From the NCBI GenBank assembly GCA_025938035.1, contig JAICQE010000008.1:1-49368 (forward strand): a stretch of DNA of 49,368 bases, read 5' to 3'. Under the pieces are notes generated by a model, which made no database searches, was not told the DNA's origin, and saw nothing but the letters and a program-made list of their open reading frames with translations. Shown one piece after another: positions 1-8,496 of this stretch (its first letter is position 1; each line of letters begins with the position of its first letter). The translations under genes were made by a program, and so were the position numbers. The DNA comes from Vicinamibacteria bacterium (GTDB taxonomy: Bacteria > Acidobacteriota > Vicinamibacteria > Vicinamibacterales > UBA2999).

Positions 1-25
1 AGATCGTCTGCCGGTAGCGAGGCGT

Positions 26-784
26 CTACTGAGGAGGCGCGCGGCGCGAGCCGAACCCGAGCCGTCCGACGAGCGGCAGCTTCAGACCCCAGTCGTTGGG
101 ATCGATGCCGACCGTTGCACCGAGCACGTTTAGCTCGAGGCCTTCTTCGACTCCGCCGAGTACTCCGAGCACCCCGAAGAGATTCGCCTGCACGCCGGTT
201 CCGCTTGGCGATCGCGCGAACACTCGCGCGCCGAGGTAGTCCTTGCCGACGGCGTGACCCGGAAGATCGACGCGCAGCTCCGGCACCTGGCGCAGCACGA
301 ACGCCGTAAACGTGTTCGAGTTCGGTCCGGGCCAGATGCGGTAGCTGCGCTGGTAGGGGTACGCCTCGACGGCGCGCTCGATTCTGGCGATCAACTGGTC
401 GACGCCGGCGCCGCGCACGTCGGCGAGCAGCACCGGCAGGCTGCCGAACCAGCGCCCATCAGCGGGTCGCTGACTGACGCGCACGGCGCTGCCTCCGCGC
501 CGCACGGCGAATCCGGTCACTTCGTAGACCGTGAACGCCGCGGCATGTGCGGGTTTGGCCGCAATCCAGGTGTGGACGCCAAAATACCCGCGCCAGCGCA
601 CTGCGCGCGCGGCGTACACCTGCACGACCGGCTCCGGTGTCACTGCCGGATCGGGAGCCAGCCCGGCGGGCGCACGGCTTGCCCGCCGCCAGTTGCCAAT
701 CGATTCCGGGTCCCGGTCGGCGTGCGCGAGGCCGAGCAGGACGACAGGCGTGACCGCCAGGAGCCACTTTGCACGTCCGCGCAT
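26..784 (-). CDS. DUF3750 family protein
   Basis: About 252 residues from the ATG at 784; a TTG 39 bases upstream is a possible longer start but has no ribosome site. The N-terminus is a signal peptide or anchor (WLLAVTPVVLLGLAHA). The body carries the conserved blocks I associate with DUF3750: GVHTWIAAKPAHAAAFTVYE, then DGRWFG, then YRIWPGPNSNTFTAFV, a DLPGHAVGKDY stretch, PSGTGVQ and GIDPNDWGLKLP. No catalytic residue is known for the family, so the function is open; the signal suggests an envelope location. It is divergent from the CotH-like gene across 74 bases, so the two promoters probably overlap. Confidence 0.82.
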   Translation of the reverse strand: MRGRAKWLLAVTPVVLLGLAHADRDPESIGNWRRASRAPAGLAPDPAVTPEPVVQVYAARAVRWRGYFGVHTWIAAKPAHAAAFTVYEVTGFAVRRGGSAVRVSQRPADGRWFGSLPVLLADVRGAGVDQLIARIERAVEAYPYQRSYRIWPGPNSNTFTAFVLRQVPELRVDLPGHAVGKDYLGARVFARSPSGTGVQANLFGVLGVLGGVEEGLELNVLGATVGIDPNDWGLKLPLVGRLGFGSRRAPPQ

Positions 785-858
785 CACGAATCCGACGATA
801 TGACGTTCCCGTTCAGGCGACAAGGGGCTGGAAAGGAGTAGACTCGTTTCGACGCCCC

Positions 859-2352
859 ATGCCGTATCCAGCGCGTCCGATCCATATCGCCGTCGCTCTT
901 CTCGCCGTGAGCGTCACGGTCCCGACCGTCAGGGCCCAGATCCAGTTCTTCAACGCCGGTCCGGGGCAGGAGCGGCAAGTGGTGGCGCAGTTCGACGCCG
1001 ACAAGGACGGGCGCCTCAACGCGGCGGAGCGCGAGACGGCGCGTCAGTCGCTGCCGGCGCCGTTCGGCGGCCGCGGCGGCGGTCGCGGCGGCGGCAACCG
1101 GATGCCGCCCTCTCCCGGTGTCCCGCTCACGTCGAGCGAGGTGAAGCACTACCCGGATGCGCCCCTGTACGACGCGGCCACACTCAGAACGTTCTTCATC
1201 GAGTTCGAGAATCCGGATTGGGAGTCCGAGATGGTGGCCTTCAACAACACCGACGTCGAGGTGCCGGCGAAGGTCACGGTGGACGGCCGCGTCTACCCCG
1301 ACGTGGGAGTCCACTTCCGCGGGAACTCGTCGTTCGCGGTCGGCAACGGCTACAAGCGGTCGCTGAACCTGACGTTCGACTTCGTCCACGAGGATCAGGC
1401 GATCGGCGGATACCGGACGCTCAACTTCCTGAACGCCAACAGCGACCCCACGCTGATGCGCACGGTGCTGTCGATGCACATCGCACGGCAGTACATTGCC
1501 GCACCGAAGGCCAACTTCGTTCGCGTCGTCATCAACGGCGAGAACTGGGGCGTGTACGCGAACGCCCAGCAGTTCAACAAGGAATTCGCCGCCGACAACT
1601 TCGGCACCACGAAAGGGATGCGCTGGAAGGTTCCGCAGGGGAATGGCCAGGTCGGTGGTTTCACGTATCAGGGCGACGACCCGAACCGCTACCGCAGGAC
1701 GTTCCAGATCAAGTCGAAGGACGAGCCCGAGGCCTGGTCGGCGCTGATCGATCTCGCAAAGACGCTCTCCGAGACTCCGCCGGAATCGCTCGAAGCGGCC
1801 CTGGCGTCACGGCTGAACGTTGACGCGTACCTTCGTTTTCTCGCGCTCGACAACGTTATGGCCAGTGCCGACGCCTTCTTTCAGCGCGGCTCGGACTACT
1901 CGCTCTATCGTCACCCGGACGGGCAGTTCCAGTTCGTCTTCCACGATGCCAACGAGATGTTCAGCATGGGCGGAGGACGCGGCGTGGAGTTGAGCCCGCT
2001 GGTGGCGCAGAACGACACGACCAAGCCGATCATCGCGAAAGTCCTGGCGGTGCCGGCGCTGCGCGCGAGGTACCTCGCTTACGTCCGGGAGATAGCCGAG
2101 AAATCGCTCGACTGGAAGGTCGTCGGACCGGTCGTCGCGCGGTATCGCGAGCTGATCGCGGACGATGTCGCCCGCGATACGCGGAAGCTCTTCTCCACCG
2201 ACGAGTTCCTCAGAACGACGGCGGATGATCCGGATAATCCGGCATTCGGGACACTGCGCAGCTTCTTCGAGAGCCGCCGCGCGTTCCTGCTGCGCTGGAT
2301 GACCGAGAACGCCGCAGCCGCGGCGACCCCGGCCTCTACCCCATCACGCTGA
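859..2352 (+). CDS. CotH kinase-like protein with an EF-hand loop
   Basis: 497 residues from the ATG at 859; the frame stays open to 769, but 859 gives a signal peptide (IHIAVALLAVSVTVPTVRAQ). An AAGGAG box lies upstream at a long spacing. Residues 46-57 form a canonical EF-hand calcium loop (DADKDGRLNAAE), followed by a Gly/Arg linker. The rest looks like the CotH fold: HFRGNSSF near residue 153, NLTFDFVHEDQAIGGYRTLN, then MRWKVPQG and VFHDANEMF. CotH proteins are atypical kinases known from spore coats and fungal surfaces; in Gram-negative bacteria the role is unknown. Export together with a calcium loop suggests an extracellular, calcium-responsive protein. Kinase activity is not shown here. 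Confidence 0.85.
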   Translation: MPYPARPIHIAVALLAVSVTVPTVRAQIQFFNAGPGQERQVVAQFDADKDGRLNAAERETARQSLPAPFGGRGGGRGGGNRMPPSPGVPLTSSEVKHYPDAPLYDAATLRTFFIEFENPDWESEMVAFNNTDVEVPAKVTVDGRVYPDVGVHFRGNSSFAVGNGYKRSLNLTFDFVHEDQAIGGYRTLNFLNANSDPTLMRTVLSMHIARQYIAAPKANFVRVVINGENWGVYANAQQFNKEFAADNFGTTKGMRWKVPQGNGQVGGFTYQGDDPNRYRRTFQIKSKDEPEAWSALIDLAKTLSETPPESLEAALASRLNVDAYLRFLALDNVMASADAFFQRGSDYSLYRHPDGQFQFVFHDANEMFSMGGGRGVELSPLVAQNDTTKPIIAKVLAVPALRARYLAYVREIAEKSLDWKVVGPVVARYRELIADDVARDTRKLFSTDEFLRTTADDPDNPAFGTLRSFFESRRAFLLRWMTENAAAAATPASTPSR

Positions 2353-2466
2353 GTAGTACGCGCCGACGCCTCTGGTTTTGCACGGCGCGCGTAGCCGGGA
2401 GCGGCACCTGCCGCCCCCGCTACGCCTGTCGGACGCTCCGCATCGTATCCGGAGGGGACAGCCGGC

Positions 2467-3060
2467 TTACCAGCGGAAGGTGACCCCGACAGTGGCCCGC
2501 CAGAAATCGTAGTCACCGAGCTCGATACCAAGGTCGTTGTCGGTATTCTGATCCGACAGCGTTTGATAGTAGCGAACGTCTCCCCGGAGACCGACGTTGC
2601 CGAAGTACGTCATCGCACCGCCGCCAAGGTTGAACGCGAACTTGTTGTCGCTCTCGTCGAACAGCAGTTCATCGCTCTCGACGGTCGCCGACACCCAGCC
2701 AACGCCGCCGGAGAAGTACGGCCGGAAGCCGGTGCCGCTGGTTCCACCGATTGGCGCACCGACAACCGCGTTGAACATGACACTTCTAGCTTTGTCATCG
2801 ATGAAGTCAACATCATCGGCATCCAACAGCGGGTTGACCTCGGCCTCGTTGTCAAGATCGAGGAACCCGGGGGTGAAGGCGAACTCAGTCTCGAAGCCGA
2901 CCGTGCCGGCACCCATCCATCCGATCGACGCCCCGTAGGTGAGGCCTGTGCCGCCACCGAACGAGGCGCCCACGTGCGGCGTAAACAACCAGTCGGCCCG
3001 CGCCGCCGCCGGTGACAGCAGCACGGCGAGACCGGCCAACATAACCCACTTCTTTATCAT
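2467..3060 (-). CDS. Small outer-membrane beta-barrel protein
   Basis: 197 residues. The start is the ATG at 3060, preceded by AGGAGGACGCG, an excellent ribosome site; the open frame to 3252 is upstream readthrough. A signal peptide (MIKKWVMLAGLAVLLSPAAARA) precedes DWLFTPHVGASFGGGTG. The protein consists of alternating short strands with glycine and aromatic residues and acidic loops (DNEAEVNPLLDADDVDFIDD), and it ends in an aromatic residue (VGVTFRW), the usual barrel-assembly signal. This is the pattern of OmpW/OmpA-like eight-strand porins (outer membrane protein beta-barrel domain). Ligand and role are unknown. It stands alone, between a plus gene converging from the left and a 294-base region to the right. 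Confidence 0.82.
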   Translation of the reverse strand: MIKKWVMLAGLAVLLSPAAARADWLFTPHVGASFGGGTGLTYGASIGWMGAGTVGFETEFAFTPGFLDLDNEAEVNPLLDADDVDFIDDKARSVMFNAVVGAPIGGTSGTGFRPYFSGGVGWVSATVESDELLFDESDNKFAFNLGGGAMTYFGNVGLRGDVRYYQTLSDQNTDNDLGIELGDYDFWRATVGVTFRW

Positions 3061-3354
3061 CGCGTCCTCCTGAACAGTCGCACTCTCCCGGCGGGAGCAG
3101 CAAACACCGTGCAACCGCACGTGCCAGTCCCGATCGGCACGCCGCTCTCTGCGATGAGCTCGCGTTAAAACACTGACGGTCAGGCTGTTCGACGTATTCC
3201 TGCGCTGCGCGCGGCGAAACGGCGAGTGTGCAAATCCGGCGTGCCGCACCACGGTGGCTTCCGGTGGGCCGTCACTGACGACAAGCAGCCGTGACCAGCT
3301 TGAGGCGAATTCGCCGAGCGATCGACCCGAGTCATTCCAACCGGGCGAGGATTC

Positions 3355-5142
3355 ATGTACGCCGCGGACGTCCGTATACTGCGGTACGTGATCACCCGCA
3401 CACGATCCCGCAATGCGTGTTTTGCGATCGTCGTACTCTGGGCCCTGGCGGCCGGCATCGTCACGCTCCGCGGCCAGGGCGCTCCGACAGCGGAGCAGCG
3501 ATGCGCCTCCACAGCCGCGATTGCAGGGAAAGACCTCCCCAATTCAACAACGCAAATCGTTTCAGCCACCCAGCGCCAGGCGAGCCCGCTGCAGCCCTTC
3601 GGTGATCCCGCGCTGCCGGCGCACTGCGAGGTTCTCGGTCGAATGGGCGAACGGACCGGAGCCGACAAGCAGCGGTTTGCGATCAACTTCCGGCTGCGTC
3701 TGCCGGTGGAATGGAACGGGCGACTCTTCTTCGACGGAGGCTCCGATACGAACGGCACCGTCGGCAGCGCCCACGGGGATCTGCAGGGCAACCAACCGAC
3801 TGCCGCCCTGGCGCTCGGCTACGCCGTCGTCGCACAGGATTCCGGCCACGACAACAGGACGAACAGCGACCCGAAGCGTGGCGGGGCGCACAGCTTCGGC
3901 TTCGATGCCGAGGCCCGGCTCGATTTCGGGTATCGCTCGTACGACGAGGTGACCCGCGCCGCCAAGGCCATCGTCGCGAAACACTACGGCAGAGCCGTCG
4001 AAAAGTCCTACTTCGCCGGCTGCGGCGAAGGGGGGCGCGAGGGCATGATGCTGGCGCGGCGGTTCCCGCAGCATTTCGACGGCATCCTCGCGTGCGCTCC
4101 CGGCGTGCATGTGCCGCAGGCAGCGCTCGGGGCGCTCGCCGACAGCCGCGTTTTCGCCGCCGTCGCCAAGGCATTCGGCGCGGCCGACACGGCAGGCCGG
4201 CCGCTCCTGACAAAGGCATTTACGGACGAGGACCTCGCGCTCGTTGCGGGCGCGGTGCTCGAAGCGTGCGATCGGCTCGATGGCCTGGTGGACGGACTGA
4301 GCCAGAACTTCACCGCGTGTACCGATGCGGTGGTGCTGCCCCAGCTCAAGGCCGTCACCTGTAAAGCCGAGAAGACACCGCAATGTCTTGCCGCCGCACA
4401 AGTCGCGGCGATGGCCACGGTCATCGCGGGGGCCAAACTGCCGGACGGACGCCTCGTTTATGCGCCGCGCGTGTGGGATCCAGGCATTGGCGGTCGAATG
4501 CGACTCGGATTCAATCAGGGATGGCGCAGCTGGAAACTGGGCAACTACACGTCGATCACGAATAACTCGCTCGATCTGATCCTGGCGTCCGGCGCCGTGG
4601 CGTCGATCTTCACGACGCCGCCGACTCCAGTGGATCCGGCGGACGGAGCGGTTGCCTACGGGTTGTCGGTGAACCTCGCCCAGGCGGCGCGCGCGATGAC
4701 CGTTCCCTCCGGAATCTTTCGCGAGTCCGCAGTCGATTTCATGAGAGCTGATTCGACCGACCTGGCAACGTTCCGTGACCGCGGCGGTAAGTTGATCATC
4801 GTTCACGGCGCCGCTGACCCGGTTTTCTCGCTCGCCGACACCGTTGACTGGTGGAACGCGTTGAACAAGGTCGAAGGCGGCCGCGCCTCAAGTTTCGCCC
4901 GCGTCTACGCCGTGCCCGGCATGAACCATCGCGGCGGCGGGCCGTCAACCGATCAGTTCGACGCGTTCAGCGCGCTCGTCGACTGGGTCGAAAAGGGCAC
5001 GGCCCCGGATCGCATCATTGCCACCGCCCGCGCCGCGACGCCGTGGCCCGGCCGCACGCGGCCGCTCTGTCCCTATCCGCAGCGGGCGCGCTATTCGGCC
5101 TCGGGAAGCATCGAGGACGCGGCGAATTTCGTGTGCCGGTAA
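3355..5142 (+). CDS. Tannase/feruloyl esterase family protein, catalytic Ser replaced
   Basis: 595 residues with an N-terminal signal (AIVVLWALAAGIVTLRGQ). GAGGA three to four bases before the ATG supports 3355; a GTG at 3388 would also keep the signal. The family is recognised by LPVEWNGRLFFDGGSDTNGT, GYAVVAQDSGHDN, a nucleophile elbow and a late Asp and His. In active members the elbow reads G-C-S-x-G-G-R; here it is GCGEGGRE, so the Ser position is Gly224. The late motif is MNHRGGGP, so the Cys that normally follows the His (and pairs with Cys223) is Arg526. Asp488 and His525 remain. The frame is intact, so this looks like a pseudoenzyme or an enzyme using other chemistry, not a decayed gene. 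Confidence 0.85.
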   Translation: MYAADVRILRYVITRTRSRNACFAIVVLWALAAGIVTLRGQGAPTAEQRCASTAAIAGKDLPNSTTQIVSATQRQASPLQPFGDPALPAHCEVLGRMGERTGADKQRFAINFRLRLPVEWNGRLFFDGGSDTNGTVGSAHGDLQGNQPTAALALGYAVVAQDSGHDNRTNSDPKRGGAHSFGFDAEARLDFGYRSYDEVTRAAKAIVAKHYGRAVEKSYFAGCGEGGREGMMLARRFPQHFDGILACAPGVHVPQAALGALADSRVFAAVAKAFGAADTAGRPLLTKAFTDEDLALVAGAVLEACDRLDGLVDGLSQNFTACTDAVVLPQLKAVTCKAEKTPQCLAAAQVAAMATVIAGAKLPDGRLVYAPRVWDPGIGGRMRLGFNQGWRSWKLGNYTSITNNSLDLILASGAVASIFTTPPTPVDPADGAVAYGLSVNLAQAARAMTVPSGIFRESAVDFMRADSTDLATFRDRGGKLIIVHGAADPVFSLADTVDWWNALNKVEGGRASSFARVYAVPGMNHRGGGPSTDQFDAFSALVDWVEKGTAPDRIIATARAATPWPGRTRPLCPYPQRARYSASGSIEDAANFVCR

Positions 5143-5158
5143 CCGCGCCGCGCTTCGC

Positions 5159-5207
5159 TTGACATGCCGTAGAGCCTCACGGATCATCCGCGCGACACCC
5201 CGCGCGG
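5159..5207 (+). promoter_or_regulatory. Possible promoter and GC-only leader hairpin before the C25-like peptidase gene
   Basis: TTGACA at 5159-5164 lies 17 bases before GATCAT at 5182-5187, a reasonable housekeeping promoter. Directly after it, CCGCGCG (5188-5194) pairs perfectly with CGCGCGG (5201-5207) around a six-base loop. The hairpin would sit at the 5' end of the transcript. It has no T-run, so it is a weak terminator candidate for the tannase-family gene. Confidence 0.35.
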
Positions 5208-5268
5208 AACCCGCCGCGAGCCATGCGTTCAACCCATAGTTACGCCTATCGCGCCAGGAGGCTTGATG

Positions 5269-6813
5269 ATGGCTGTCCACAAGGTTGTCGTGACCAACGT
5301 GTCCGGCCTGAAAGCGAAATACGGCCCTGAATATGCCCGTCTGAGGACCTCGCTCGCCAAGCTTGTCCGGGCAGACTTGAAGCGCGGCTTGCGCACCAGG
5401 GTCGTGGCGATCGATTCTCCGGCGGTGATGAAGCGCCTCGGCGGGAAGCCTGTCTCGAGCGTCAACGATCAACGGGGCGCGAAAGAGGCCGTCGACGCGA
5501 TCTACGGCCACTACCAGCCTGATTACATCCTGATTCTCGGCGCTCCCGACATCGTGCCGCACATCGATCTCGCCAATCCGCTGCACGGAACACCGGACGA
5601 TGACGGCGACATCGTGGTGCCAAGCGACGTGCCGTACGCATGTGCAGCAGGATGGAGCCGCCAGCCGCAGGACTTCATGGGACCGTCACGAGTTGTGGGC
5701 CGGTTACCGGATCTGGCCGGTGCCGACGAGCCGTCGTATCTCCAGCGGCTGATCGACACCGCGGCGCGTCACCGGCCGATGCCGCGAAAGGACTATGCGC
5801 GCCATTTCGCGATCAGTGCGAAGGTCTGGATCAGGTCCACCGCTGAATCGATGGACAATCTGTTCGGTCCCGGTGCGATAGTCCTGACGGCGCCTCCCAA
5901 GGGTCCGCGGTGGCCGAAGCGCGCGCTGGCGCCGCGCATCCACTTCATCAATTGTCACGGGGACACCTGCTCACCGAAGTTCTTCGGCGAGCACCCGACG
6001 AATCGTTTCGTCGACGCGCACGACGCCGTTCACCTGCCGACGCGGATCAGCAAGGGAGCGGTCGTCGCGGCCGAGTGTTGTTACGGTGCGGAGCTGTACG
6101 AGCCAGCGAAAGCCCAGGGACAGGCGGGCATTGCCAATACGTATCTCGGTGAAGGCGCCATCGGATTCCTCGGCAGCACGACGATCGCCTACGGACCTTC
6201 GGAAGGCCAGGGGCAGGCCGACTTGATCTGCCAGTATTTCATCGACGCGGTGCGCAGGGGTGCGTCTCTCGGGCGTGCCGCACTCGAGGCGCGTCAGCGC
6301 TTCGTCGCGCAGTTTTCCCACACCGACCCCGCCGATCTGAAGACCGCCGTGCAGTTCCTGCTGCTCGGAGATCCGTCGGTGCACCCGGTCGATCCGACGC
6401 CGCACGCCTTCTCGCGCTCGAAAACGGTGCGCCAGGCGCCGAAAGGTCTCGTCCATTCGGAGACGCGTACGTTCCGCCGCGAGCGGCTCGCCCGCACCGG
6501 CACCAACCTGACGCGGACGCTCGGTGCCGCAGTGCCGTCGAAAGACGCCATCCCGAAACCTGTCCGCCGCTTCCTGATCAAGGCAGCGGAGGAATCGGGG
6601 ATGCTCAACCCGACGTTCAAGAGCTACCGGGTGACGTTTCCGTCTGCACAGCGGCGGCCGCGCAGTATGAATACACTCCGGAGGCCAAAGCGACTGATCT
6701 TCGCGGCCCTGGGTTCGCTCGGGACATCGACCAGAGGCGCCCGCATCTCCGCGATCATCGCCACGGTGGAGGGCGACAAGATCGTGCACGTCCGGCGCGT
6801 GCACAGCCGCTAG
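5269..6813 (+). CDS. Gingipain-like (C25-type, clan CD) cysteine peptidase
   Basis: 514 residues from the ATG at 5269, seven bases after an AGGAGG; a TTG at 5263 and an ATG at 5266 are in frame. There is no signal peptide, so the protein is probably cytoplasmic. YQPDYILILGAPDIVPH and VPSDVPYA resemble the N-terminal subdomain of gingipains. The clan CD dyad is visible: His230 in FINCHGD and Cys270/Cys271 in VVAAECCYGAELY, followed by GIANTYLGEGAIGFLGST and FLLLGDPSVHP, which ends the typical C25 domain. Residues from about 375 are a basic tail of unknown fold. Known C25 peptidases are mostly secreted; a cytosolic form with a small partner gene six bases downstream is unusual. Confidence 0.78.
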   Translation: MAVHKVVVTNVSGLKAKYGPEYARLRTSLAKLVRADLKRGLRTRVVAIDSPAVMKRLGGKPVSSVNDQRGAKEAVDAIYGHYQPDYILILGAPDIVPHIDLANPLHGTPDDDGDIVVPSDVPYACAAGWSRQPQDFMGPSRVVGRLPDLAGADEPSYLQRLIDTAARHRPMPRKDYARHFAISAKVWIRSTAESMDNLFGPGAIVLTAPPKGPRWPKRALAPRIHFINCHGDTCSPKFFGEHPTNRFVDAHDAVHLPTRISKGAVVAAECCYGAELYEPAKAQGQAGIANTYLGEGAIGFLGSTTIAYGPSEGQGQADLICQYFIDAVRRGASLGRAALEARQRFVAQFSHTDPADLKTAVQFLLLGDPSVHPVDPTPHAFSRSKTVRQAPKGLVHSETRTFRRERLARTGTNLTRTLGAAVPSKDAIPKPVRRFLIKAAEESGMLNPTFKSYRVTFPSAQRRPRSMNTLRRPKRLIFAALGSLGTSTRGARISAIIATVEGDKIVHVRRVHSR

Positions 6814-6819
6814 CCCCGG

Positions 6820-7059
6820 ATGATCGTGGAAGGCGTCGTCATCCGCAGGCGAATCAACGTCGGCTCGAAGAGCGAGCACGACGCCGCTCTGCTCGTCAGC
6901 GAGGAAGGCACGTTCAAGCTGCGGCGATCGGGAGGACACCCATTTTCAGATCCGGACGTGCAGGCGCTCGTCGGCCTTCGGATTCGCGCCGAGGGATTCG
7001 TCACCGCCGGCCAGTTCATCATGACGCACTATGCCGTCGTGGATGACGAGACAGGCTGA
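6820..7059 (+). CDS. Small protein linked to the C25-like peptidase
   Basis: 79 residues beginning six bases after the peptidase stop, with no clear ribosome site of its own, so translation is probably coupled. The sequence alternates short beta strands (MIVEGVVIRRRINVGSKSEH, AALLVSEEGTFKLRRSGG, LVGLRIRAEGFVTAGQFIMT), suggesting a small OB-like or SH3-like barrel. I do not recognise a family. Position suggests it is a regulator, inhibitor or targeting subunit for the peptidase; this is inference. Its last 29 coding bases closely match the antisense of the histidine kinase 3' end at 10365-10393. Confidence 0.7.
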   Translation: MIVEGVVIRRRINVGSKSEHDAALLVSEEGTFKLRRSGGHPFSDPDVQALVGLRIRAEGFVTAGQFIMTHYAVVDDETG

Positions 7060-7098
7060 TGGTACGTCGGCTTGCTTGCTAGACGCGTGTCAGTCCTG

Positions 7099-8112
7099 TC
7101 AGTCGATAATCTCGATAACGGTAGTGCCAACGACAGAGTCCTCGACAAACGCCCGGATGGTGGCGAGACCTCTGTAGGCAATATCGCCCGGACGGAAAGT
7201 CGCCGTCGACTTGCCGTCGGCGTCCGATAGCGTCGCTTGCGCGAACGTGCCGAGCTGGATGCCGTCGGCGTCGAACGCCCGGTAGATCACAGGCGTGCCC
7301 ACGGACACCTTGCCGATGTCGCGCAATAACGTCGTGCGCACGACGGTCGTGTCGGTACCGTTTCCGCGGACGCTCGGTTCGTCCGCTGCCACGGCTATCC
7401 GATCGGGCAGCGCCGCAATGAAATTGACCGTGATGTTTGCTGACGTATCGTCGACCACGGCGCGAACCTGCGCCGCCCCCGTAACCTGCGGGCTGCGGAG
7501 GTTCGCGACCGCCCGGTTACCGGCATCGGCGACGATCGCCTTCGTCTTCTCGTCGGATCCCTCAGGCCCGAAGGAACCCGTATTGGTCGTAAAGGTAACC
7601 GTCCTCCGCGCTTGAGGCAGATCCGGAGAGATCGTTGCGACCACGAAGGTGATGGTGGCTCCGTCCGCTGGTCCCGTCGTCCTGCTTGCATCGACGGTAA
7701 TGATGTCGGCCGCGATGCCACCCACGAATTGCACTTCGATGGCGCGGGATATCGCGCCGATCGTCGCGTCGACACGTGCCGTGCCGGTGGTCTTCGTGCT
7801 TTCGAGCTGGACGATCGCCGTTCCCTCCGATGTCGCGGGCACGTCAACCGTCTGGCCGGATTTCCCTGGCGCGTACAGTGTCCCGGTGGATGTCTTGAAC
7901 GTGATGGTGCGGTTGGCGGATGAGGTACGCGGATCGATCGTTGCTGTGATCGTCGTGCGGGAAAACCCGTTGGCCGTAATCGATGTCGGCGACGCAGCAA
8001 GGGATAGGATGCCGTCCGCATTGTCGGGCCCGACGGTGAAGGCATCCGGATCGTGGCACGCCGCGCCGACCGCAACGAGCAAGAACAGCGGAACGTGAAT
8101 CCAGCGGCACAT
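7099..8112 (-). CDS. Surface lipoprotein with Ig-like (Big/invasin-type) repeats
   Basis: 337 residues. The N-terminus is a lipoprotein-like signal (VPLFLLVAVGAAC, Cys19, although the lipobox is not a perfect match). Three similar units of about 95 residues follow, each starting with SPTSITANGFSRTTITATI or its equivalents (DASRTTGPADGATITFVVAT, DEPSVRGNGTDTTVVRTTL) and containing ITFKTSTGTL / VTFTTNTGSF-type strands. This is the Big_1/filamin-like pattern of intimin and invasin stalks. It is the last gene of a three-gene minus-strand unit (start three bases after the previous stop). Likely outer-membrane anchored, serving as a spacer or adhesion stalk; the partner is probably the barrel protein encoded first in the unit. 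Confidence 0.75.
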   Translation of the reverse strand: MCRWIHVPLFLLVAVGAACHDPDAFTVGPDNADGILSLAASPTSITANGFSRTTITATIDPRTSSANRTITFKTSTGTLYAPGKSGQTVDVPATSEGTAIVQLESTKTTGTARVDATIGAISRAIEVQFVGGIAADIITVDASRTTGPADGATITFVVATISPDLPQARRTVTFTTNTGSFGPEGSDEKTKAIVADAGNRAVANLRSPQVTGAAQVRAVVDDTSANITVNFIAALPDRIAVAADEPSVRGNGTDTTVVRTTLLRDIGKVSVGTPVIYRAFDADGIQLGTFAQATLSDADGKSTATFRPGDIAYRGLATIRAFVEDSVVGTTVIEIID

Positions 8113-8115
8113 GGC

Positions 8116-8475
8116 TTATCGGATCCGAATGATGGCCGTGCACGTCTGCGGCGGGGGAACGAATCCACCGGCAGCCGGCACCTCAGTGAACGTCACGTCG
8201 ATCGTGGCAAATATCTTGCTCGTATCTGGGGTCGGAGCCAACCTCACATTCTGCTTGACGTGACCGTTGCCGTCGACGGTAAGACGGATGGCCGTACCCG
8301 GAGTCGGCGACTCGATCACGGCACCGCCAGGACGAACGGTATAGGTGACGTCCGCAACCGCGCCCACCGGTGTCGCCTGGCAGACGACCTCGGTCGTTCG
8401 GGCCTGCGGATCTGCTGCCTCGATATCGATCTTCGCCGGGTTACCCTCGCATCGTGAAACGTGCAGGAACGCCAT
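8116..8475 (-). CDS. Small protein of the barrel/Ig-lipoprotein unit
   Basis: 119 residues, ATG at 8475, between the large outer-membrane protein gene (21-base gap) and the lipoprotein gene (three-base gap). The sequence contains beta strands such as VADVTYTVRPGGAVIESP and ATIDVTFTEVP, and four Cys (9, 32 and one near the C-terminus among them) that could form disulfides. No family is recognised. It has no obvious signal peptide even though both neighbours are exported, so either the true start is missed or it is exported by another route. A small Ig-like or transthyretin-like domain is possible. Confidence 0.6.
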   Translation of the reverse strand: MAFLHVSRCEGNPAKIDIEAADPQARTTEVVCQATPVGAVADVTYTVRPGGAVIESPTPGTAIRLTVDGNGHVKQNVRLAPTPDTSKIFATIDVTFTEVPAAGGFVPPPQTCTAIIRIR

Positions 8476-8496
8476 AAACGTGGAACCTCGCGATGG

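Noticed and set aside
3562..4806. Minus-strand open frame of 414 codons opposite the tannase-family gene
   Set aside because: Shadow frame with Arg/His-rich composition and no recognisable domain.
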